Source: Bacteroidota bacterium
GTDB lineage: Bacteria > Bacteroidota > Bacteroidia > Bacteroidales > UBA1402
DNA: 5,958 nucleotides
Assembly (NCBI GenBank): GCA_030706285.1
Contig: JAUZOU010000194.1
Coordinates: 1 to 5,958, forward strand
Direction: 5' to 3'
Part shown: piece by piece, positions 5,427 to 5,958 of the stretch
Layout of the letters: each line of letters starts with the position of its first letter
How positions within the stretch are numbered: position 1 is the first letter of the stretch
Translations under genes and position numbers: made by a program
The notes under the pieces: model-generated
What the model was told of the DNA's origin: nothing
What the model saw: only the letters and a program-made list of their open reading frames with translations
The model's database searches: none

Positions 5427-5958
5427 AATTTAAAACTATAAAACCTGTCCCTTTATTAGGTAATTCTTTCCCGACTTCCAAGAAAATAGGCAGGAATACG
5501 AATACTCCGATAACGGACATGACAAGACCACCGATAGTGCCGGCGGCAAGCGGGAACCAGAAACCTTCTTTTTCTCCGATCAGGAACGGCACGAAACCAA
5601 GAATGGTTGAAAGTAACGTCAGGGAGACAGGAATCACCCTGAGGTTCCATGCTTTGAGATAGGCATTCAACGGAGCCAACGGATGGGCCTTTCGTACCTG
5701 ATTGTATTGGTTGACCATATAGATGCCTGCATTTACAGTGATGCCGCTAAGCAAGACGAATGCGGCGAAACCTCCCTGGTCGAAATTAAGATGGAAGAGG
5801 TAGAACGTCAGGAATAGGCCGACATAGGAAACGGGTATCAGCAATAATATGGCAAGCGGTTGTTTGAGGGAGTTGAACAGAATGCTGGTGGTAAAATAGA
5901 TGATGACTGCTACAATCAGCAAAAGAAGGTATTGCTTATAATTGCCTTTTTCATTCCA
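5380..5958 (-). CDS. RND efflux transporter permease subunit (AcrB-like), C-terminal part, 5' end beyond window
   Basis: Proton-driven inner-membrane pump of the resistance-nodulation-division superfamily, which exports small molecules through a periplasmic adaptor and outer-membrane channel. Only the last 192 residues are visible. The frame is open to the right edge (its first full codon there encodes Trp, 5956-5958), so internal TTG or ATG codons are not starts. Using AcrB numbering of helices, the fragment covers TM8 (QYLLLLIVAVII), TM9 (LAILLLIPVSYVGLF), TM10 (FVLLSGITVNAGIYMVNQYN, the conserved G-x-x-x-N region), TM11 (VIPVSLTLLSTILGFVPFLIG) and TM12 (GTIGGLVMSVIGVFVFLPIF), then a 30-residue polar tail, near the normal length after TM12. 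The last 16 residues are encoded antisense to the end of the ATPase gene. Substrate type (drug or metal) cannot be told from this part. Adaptor and channel genes would lie outside the window. Confidence 0.93.
   Translation of the reverse strand, partial: WNEKGNYKQYLLLLIVAVIIYFTTSILFNSLKQPLAILLLIPVSYVGLFLTFYLFHLNFDQGGFAAFVLLSGITVNAGIYMVNQYNQVRKAHPLAPLNAYLKAWNLRVIPVSLTLLSTILGFVPFLIGEKEGFWFPLAAGTIGGLVMSVIGVFVFLPIFLEVGKELPNKGTGFIVLNSTYLPTTNKPSQSDT

Noticed and set aside
5402..5662. Plus-strand frame opposite the RND permease gene
   Set aside because: It is antisense to conserved pump membrane segments, so it is a shadow.
5380..5922. RND fragment as a complete 180-residue protein starting at a TTG at 5920-5922
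   Set aside because: The frame continues upstream without a stop to the window edge, and the TTG lies within TM8 of an AcrB-like protein.
1..5958. CRISPR array or tRNA/rRNA genes
   Set aside because: There are no regularly spaced identical repeats of CRISPR length, and no cloverleaf or rRNA-like sequence was recognised on either strand.

Overview
The window looks like chromosome of a member of the Bacteroidota, probably Bacteroidales. Three promoter candidates match the TAnnTTTG -7 element of that phylum, most starts lack a strong Shine-Dalgarno, and the protein sequences have Bacteroidales character. Assignment below order is not possible from the sequence alone.

Layout. Positions 1-256 hold no supported gene, only short repeats and a small palindrome. 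Positions 257-1269 (minus strand) are a two-gene twin-arginine translocation operon, tatA then tatC, with no tatB. Positions 1270-1422 are a compact divergent promoter region: the tatA promoter and the promoter of the rightward operon stand back to back, and a repeated ATTAC/GTAATTTAC motif lies downstream of each -7 element. Positions 1423-3865 (plus strand) are a tightly packed pair, a PLP-dependent class I/II aminotransferase followed after one base by a LolC/LolE-type (FtsX-like) ABC permease.

Positions 3866-4103 are intergenic and contain a promoter candidate followed at once by a perfect 8+1+8 inverted repeat. This precedes a single gene (4104-5426) for an AAA-type ATPase of the ATPase_2/DUF234 kind with a C-terminal PD-(D/E)xK nuclease-like motif. 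The gene looks more A+T-rich than its left neighbours, stands alone, and overlaps by 47 bases, tail to tail, the 3' end of an RND efflux pump permease gene that runs off the right edge (5380-5958, minus strand).

How the genes relate. TatA and TatC together form the export machinery for folded proteins. The permease probably works in lipoprotein release from the inner membrane and needs a LolD-type ATPase not seen here. The aminotransferase is co-transcribed with it without an obvious functional link. Most of the window is ordinary core genome. The ATPase/nuclease gene with its palindromic 5' region is the most accessory-looking part, but no multi-gene novel system is visible.
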